Assembly (NCBI GenBank): GCA_964476705.1
Contig: CAYZBM010000070.1
Span: 1 to 9,689 of the forward strand
DNA from: CAYZBM01 sp964476705
GTDB lineage: Bacteria; Pseudomonadota; Alphaproteobacteria; Rickettsiales; UBA6187
Length of the DNA stretch: 9,689 nt
Direction of reading: 5' to 3'
Of the stretch, positions 6,367-9,689 are shown one piece after another. The notes under the pieces are model-generated. The model ran no database searches. It was given only the letters and a program-made list of their open reading frames with translations, and was not told where the DNA came from. The translations under genes were made by a program, and so were the position numbers. How positions within the stretch are numbered: position 1 is the stretch's first letter; every line of letters starts with the position of its first letter.

Positions 6367-7539
6367 TTGCCTAAAAGACCAGCAAATATAGAACCAGCAT
6401 TAGGTAGCCATGAGGCAAGTCTACCGCATGATTTTAAACTTAATCTAATGGCTGCTAGTGCTGAGCAATTTGTAAAAGAGCAAAGCCAAAATTTACAAGC
6501 ACAAGGTAATAAAAAGGGCGCTGAAAATTTTGTCAATTTCTTCCGTACTCTTTTAAAAACCTCAAGTACCATAATCGAACGACCTAGAGCGCTAGAACAT
6601 CTAAAAAATTCTCCAGCTAATATAATATACGACCCTGCTAATCAAAATGATAACGAACGTTATCATCAAGCTGACGAACAAACTTTAGCCTGGATAGAGG
6701 AAGTAACTCAAGGAATTAATCCAAATATAATGGACCGAGAAAATTTTAAAAAAATTCTCCTTCTTTCATCTGATGCAGATAGAAAAGCCTTAGTAGAATC
6801 TTTTTCAGAAGTTAAAAAGACTATTAGCGGAAGCAGAGAAATACGCGAAGAAAATCAAAATAATCAAATTACTCAAGTTTCTAATCAGCCAAATGAATCC
6901 AACGATGGAACTAAAAAAAGATTAGATCCTCCACCACCACCCAAAAAAGCAGCTCCAGCACCTAGCCCTGCAGCTGAAAAAAAGCCAGAAGCAAAAGAAA
7001 GTGCAGAAGATAAAAAAGCTAAAGAATTAGCTGAACATGAACATTCTTGTAATTTACAAAATGCCGCAATGTTAAGTGTAGCTGCTGAATTGGCCAAAGG
7101 TCTTGGTGATCTTGGTGCCGATACCTTTAGTGATGTAGCCGGGCTATTATTTGGCAATGGTAGATGGCCAGTCACTATGGAACTAGTTAAAATATTTTCA
7201 AAAGTAGCAAAGCAAATTGCTGCAATACCTGATTTTTTTGCTAAGAAAAACTATTTAGAAGCAGCTGTGGAATGTAAAAAATCTGGGCATATTACTGATG
7301 AGGAATTTAAGTTTATTGAGGATAAATATAAAAGTGCCGAAAAATCTTTACCCGGTATAAGTGGCTTATTAGGTGGTAAAGCTTCTCCTCCTCCTGCAAT
7401 AGAATCAAGGGTAGAACCTGCAGCACCTGCTGTAAGTCAATTTACAAGAGAAGAAATATTAGAAAATAGAGATCCCGCTGCAATGGTAGCTAACGATGCA
7501 CCAGAGCCAGGAGCTGTCGATAGTGGCCTCGGTCGATAG
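6367..7539 (+). CDS. Uncharacterised soluble protein with proline/lysine-rich linker
   Basis: I do not recognise this 390-residue protein. It has no signal peptide or membrane segment. Residues about 20-155 look helical and folded. Residues 160-225 are low complexity: Asn/Gln-rich at first, then DPPPPPKKAAPAPSPAAEKK (187-206) and a charged Lys/Glu/Ala stretch. Residues 226-335 form a second mostly helical part with the protein's two cysteines (228, 303), Gly-rich turns and AAVECKKSGHITDEEF (299-314). The tail 336-390 is Pro/Ala/acidic and probably disordered. Two helical regions joined by a flexible linker with five consecutive prolines suggest a protein-interaction role. In an intracellular bacterium a secreted effector is conceivable, but no secretion signal is recognised and no secretion genes are nearby. 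The start is TTG, supported by AAGG 8 nt upstream, and the stop is TAG with TGA one base later in another frame. It converges on lolD 59 bp away; I see no convincing terminator in that gap. Confidence 0.8.
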   Translation: MPKRPANIEPALGSHEASLPHDFKLNLMAASAEQFVKEQSQNLQAQGNKKGAENFVNFFRTLLKTSSTIIERPRALEHLKNSPANIIYDPANQNDNERYHQADEQTLAWIEEVTQGINPNIMDRENFKKILLLSSDADRKALVESFSEVKKTISGSREIREENQNNQITQVSNQPNESNDGTKKRLDPPPPPKKAAPAPSPAAEKKPEAKESAEDKKAKELAEHEHSCNLQNAAMLSVAAELAKGLGDLGADTFSDVAGLLFGNGRWPVTMELVKIFSKVAKQIAAIPDFFAKKNYLEAAVECKKSGHITDEEFKFIEDKYKSAEKSLPGISGLLGGKASPPPAIESRVEPAAPAVSQFTREEILENRDPAAMVANDAPEPGAVDSGLGR

Positions 7540-7598
7540 TGATGGTGGCGCAGATCAAATTCAGATTTTGAAAATATTCGCTCATAACACCACAAAAT

Positions 7599-8294
7599 CT
7601 AAACCTCAATTTTGCCTTCATAAATTTTAGCAATTATATTTGCTCTTTTAGCCAATTCTAAATTATGCGTTACAAATAAAATTGCAATATTGTGGATCAT
7701 ACTGACTTTCAGTAATAATTCAAAAACTTCTTCAGCAGTATGCGGATCAAGATTGCCTGTTGGCTCATCAGCAAGAAGTAAAGCAGGGTTATTTACAATG
7801 CCACGAGCAATAGCCACTCTTTGTTGTTCGCCACCTGATAATTCTGCTGGCCGGTGTAAAATTCTATTGCTCAAACCTAATTGCTGCAAAAGCTCAGTTG
7901 CAACTTTAATGGCAGTTTTTTTATCTACTCCATTTAGCATTTGTGGAATAATTACATTTTCAAGCGCGCTAAATTCTGGAAGTAAATGATGGAATTGATA
8001 AACCACTCCAATTTCCCTACCCCGAATTTTAGTGCGTAAATTATCATCAGCATCGCTTGCATTTTGCCCATTAATAATTACCGTTCCCGAATCAGCTTTA
8101 TCTAGAAGTCCGGCTATTTGCAAAAAAGTACTTTTACCACTGCCACTTGGTCCGACAAGAGCCACAATTTCACCGGCTTTAATAGTAAGTGATGCCGAAT
8201 TTAAGATTTTTAGTTGTTTTTCACCTTGCGTAAATTCTTTACTAACATTCACTACTTCAAGAACATTTTTTTTATTATCTTTTAAATTACTCAT
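7599..8294 (-). CDS. lolD: Lipoprotein-releasing system ATP-binding protein LolD
   Basis: This 231-residue ABC ATPase powers release of outer-membrane lipoproteins from the inner membrane to the periplasmic carrier LolA. It acts in the cytoplasm on the LolC/E permease. Visible motifs are Walker A GPSGSGKS (48-55), the Q-loop VVYQFHHLLPEF (Gln100), which matches the LolD/MacB subfamily, signature LSGGEQQR (152-159), Walker B LLLADEPTGNLD (172-183) and H-loop THN (His210). All catalytic residues are present and the length is normal. Its ATG overlaps the end of lolC in ATGAGTAA (8294-8287), an arrangement typical of translational coupling. Together with the adjacent lolC this separates it from other MacB-like ATPases. 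The stop is TAG. Confidence 0.95.
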   Translation of the reverse strand: MSNLKDNKKNVLEVVNVSKEFTQGEKQLKILNSASLTIKAGEIVALVGPSGSGKSTFLQIAGLLDKADSGTVIINGQNASDADDNLRTKIRGREIGVVYQFHHLLPEFSALENVIIPQMLNGVDKKTAIKVATELLQQLGLSNRILHRPAELSGGEQQRVAIARGIVNNPALLLADEPTGNLDPHTAEEVFELLLKVSMIHNIAILFVTHNLELAKRANIIAKIYEGKIEV

Positions 8295-9534
8295 AACGTA
8301 ATACCTCCACCGGTTCTTGCCTTGAAGCTTTATAAGCTGGATAAATAGTTGCCAGGAAAGATAAAACTACTCCCATTAATACAGCTCTTGCCACATCATA
8401 AGTTTGAATCTCAGCCGGTAATTCTGATAGAAAATAAAGTACCGGATCAAATAATTTATTACCAGTTAAAGATTCAATAAATTTTTTGATTGTTTCAATA
8501 TTACTTGCAAAACCAACCCCTAATAAAAACCCAGCAAAAGTTCCGCTAATGCCAATTAAAGAACCACAATAAAAAAATATTCTTAAAATCATTCCTTTAG
8601 TTGCGCCCATAGTTCTAAGCACCGCAATATATTTACGTTTATCATTAACTAACATAATTAAGCTGGAAATAATATTAAAGGCGGCAATAAACACAATTAA
8701 AGTTAAAATTAAAAACATCACCGTCCGCTCAACTTTAAGCGCATTAAATAAACTAGCATTTAACATCTGCCAATCTTGAATATAATAAATTTGCGGCAAT
8801 GAATTAATTAAATAACCGCTAATTATTTGACTATTGTCTGGATTATTAGTCATTACCTCAATTGTACTTACTGAATTTGGGTAGCGGAAAAAAACTTGCG
8901 CTGAATTAAGCGGCATAAAAATAACTGAACTATCATATTCATACATACCAGCTTCGAATAAAGCGCCAACTATAAAAGTTTTAATTCGCGGCATAGTACC
9001 TAAAATTGTGGCATTACCAGATGGAGAAATTAACTTAATTTCATCCCCTACCCTTAAAGCTAAACTTTGAGCAAGTTGAGTACCAATTACCACTTGATTA
9101 TCATCAGCAAAATTTATTTTACCTGCTTTGATATTATCAATAATTAGTTTTTTCTTTTTTAAATCATTAAAGCTAATTCCTTGAACTGCAGCACCGGTTG
9201 CATTAACCCCATTTGAAGCCATTACTTGCCCTGCAATCAGTGGTACAGCTTCTGTTATTCCCTCTACTGTTTTTACTTTTTTAATTAGATTATCATAGTC
9301 TCTGATTCCTCGTTCAGCACCTAAAGAAGAAATATTTATATGTCCATTAAAGCCTAAGATTTTTTTAGTAATTTCACTTCTAAAACCTTGCATCACTGCC
9401 ATAACTACAATAAGAGTAGCAACACCAAGCATTATGCCAATAAAAGAAAAAATTGCGATAACCGAGATAAAACCTTCTCGTCTTTTGGCTTTTAGATAAC
9501 GAAAGGCAATCATTAATTCTAGGCTTAAAGACAT
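8287..9534 (-). CDS. lolC: Lipoprotein-releasing system permease, LolC/LolE family
   Basis: This 415-residue inner-membrane protein forms the membrane part of the lipoprotein exporter with LolD. It begins MSLSLELMIAFRYLKAKRRE and has four membrane segments, at about 22-48, 272-297, 318-345 and 382-402. A large periplasmic domain lies between the first two (about 50-270), the FtsX/MacB-type architecture. Conserved stretches include IAIFSFIGIMLGVATLIVVM, DKRKYIAVLRTMGATKGMI (coupling region, 298-316) and YPAYKASRQEPVEVLRYE at the end. Only one permease gene is visible; many alphaproteobacteria carry a single LolC/E-type subunit that probably works as a homodimer, but a second copy elsewhere cannot be excluded. 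The ATG has only a weak GGA 7 nt upstream. It is the first gene of a lolC-lolD operon. Confidence 0.94.
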   Translation of the reverse strand: MSLSLELMIAFRYLKAKRREGFISVIAIFSFIGIMLGVATLIVVMAVMQGFRSEITKKILGFNGHINISSLGAERGIRDYDNLIKKVKTVEGITEAVPLIAGQVMASNGVNATGAAVQGISFNDLKKKKLIIDNIKAGKINFADDNQVVIGTQLAQSLALRVGDEIKLISPSGNATILGTMPRIKTFIVGALFEAGMYEYDSSVIFMPLNSAQVFFRYPNSVSTIEVMTNNPDNSQIISGYLINSLPQIYYIQDWQMLNASLFNALKVERTVMFLILTLIVFIAAFNIISSLIMLVNDKRKYIAVLRTMGATKGMILRIFFYCGSLIGISGTFAGFLLGVGFASNIETIKKFIESLTGNKLFDPVLYFLSELPAEIQTYDVARAVLMGVVLSFLATIYPAYKASRQEPVEVLRYE

Positions 9535-9567
9535 AAAATATTCCGTATCTTATTACTGTTTATTTAG

Positions 9568-9595
9568 TTGCCCGTGAAAAAACATCTTACGATAT
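9568..9595 (-). repeat. 28-bp inverted repeat, right arm
   Basis: This is an exact reverse complement of 122-149. It lies 34-61 bp upstream of the lolC start codon, inside the likely promoter or leader. Unlike the left arm, it is not embedded in a direct repeat. If the repeat is mobile, its arrival here may have changed lolC expression. Confidence 0.75.
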
Positions 9596-9615
9596 TTTTT
9601 AAAGTACAATAATGA

Positions 9616-9653
9616 ATAATCTATACTCAGGGTAGGCCCTACGTATAGATTAT
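9616..9653. repeat. Hairpin upstream of lolC
   Basis: ATAATCTATAC (9616-9626) pairs perfectly with GTATAGATTAT (9643-9653). Inside, after a 2x2 internal loop, AGGG (9629-9632) pairs with CCCT (9637-9640) around TAGG. No T-run follows in either direction. It could be a palindromic repeat or a leader structure of the lolC transcript, depending on where that transcript starts. Confidence 0.45.
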
Positions 9654-9661
9654 AAATTCTT

Positions 9662-9687
9662 CAAAAATTTACACTGGTAAATTTTTG
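9662..9687. terminator. AT-rich hairpin at right edge, possible bidirectional terminator
   Basis: CAAAAATTTA (9662-9671) pairs with TAAATTTTTG (9678-9687) around the six-base loop CACTGG. A-rich and T-rich arms of this kind can end transcription in either direction. It may end a minus-strand gene lying to the right of the window, but that gene is not visible. The stem has only one G-C pair. Confidence 0.35.
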
Positions 9688-9689
9688 TT

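Noticed and set aside
6885..7175. Open frame of 96 codons on the minus strand inside the unknown gene, with a glycine run
   Set aside because: The glycine run is the complement of the polyproline codons. The plus frame has a ribosome binding site and is four times longer.
7540..7598. Possible terminator in the gap between the unknown gene and lolD
   Set aside because: Only very short, poorly placed inverted repeats are visible and no T-run follows them in either direction.
7690..8301. Two plus-strand open frames of 99 and 89 codons opposite lolD
   Set aside because: Both lie opposite the conserved ABC ATPase motifs of lolD and have no recognisable content of their own.

Overview
The window is AT-rich, gene-dense bacterial DNA. 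Its gene content points to an alphaproteobacterium, most likely of the Rickettsiales or a similar intracellular lineage. The grounds are the low-GC codon choice, a lolC-lolD pair with one LolC/E-type permease, a PleC/DivJ/DivL-like kinase core, and several short palindromic repeats between genes. A complete class A penicillin-binding protein argues for a lineage that builds real peptidoglycan and against Orientia-type or Anaplasmataceae-type relatives. This placement is inference; no ribosomal RNA or phylogenetic marker was available.

Layout, left to right. Bases 1-291 hold no gene but are rich in repeats: a short palindromic repeat at the edge, a direct repeat with 40-nt period, one arm of a 28-bp inverted repeat whose partner lies at 9568-9595, and a palindrome touching the tRNA 3' end. 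A tRNA-His (GTG) gene follows on the minus strand (292-369). A 64-nt near-perfect hairpin (441-504) separates it from a minus-strand bifunctional penicillin-binding protein (545-2599). Next, also on the minus strand, is a membrane histidine-kinase-like protein (2758-4584) whose H-box has Glu where the phosphoacceptor His belongs. comM/yifB (4698-6200) is transcribed divergently from it and ends in a likely terminator. A plus-strand gene of unknown function (6367-7539) encodes a soluble, proline- and lysine-rich protein. It converges on the minus-strand pair lolC (8287-9534) and lolD (7599-8294), which overlap by 8 bp. Two more hairpins fill the right edge.

The assigned genes are mainly envelope functions: peptidoglycan synthesis, lipoprotein release from the inner membrane, and a membrane sensor. 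The exceptions are ComM, a DNA branch-migration ATPase, and the tRNA. I see no phage, transposase, CRISPR array or defence cassette. The points most worth a second look are the apparent pseudokinase, the unknown proline-rich protein, and the set of dispersed inverted and palindromic repeats around otherwise ordinary genes.
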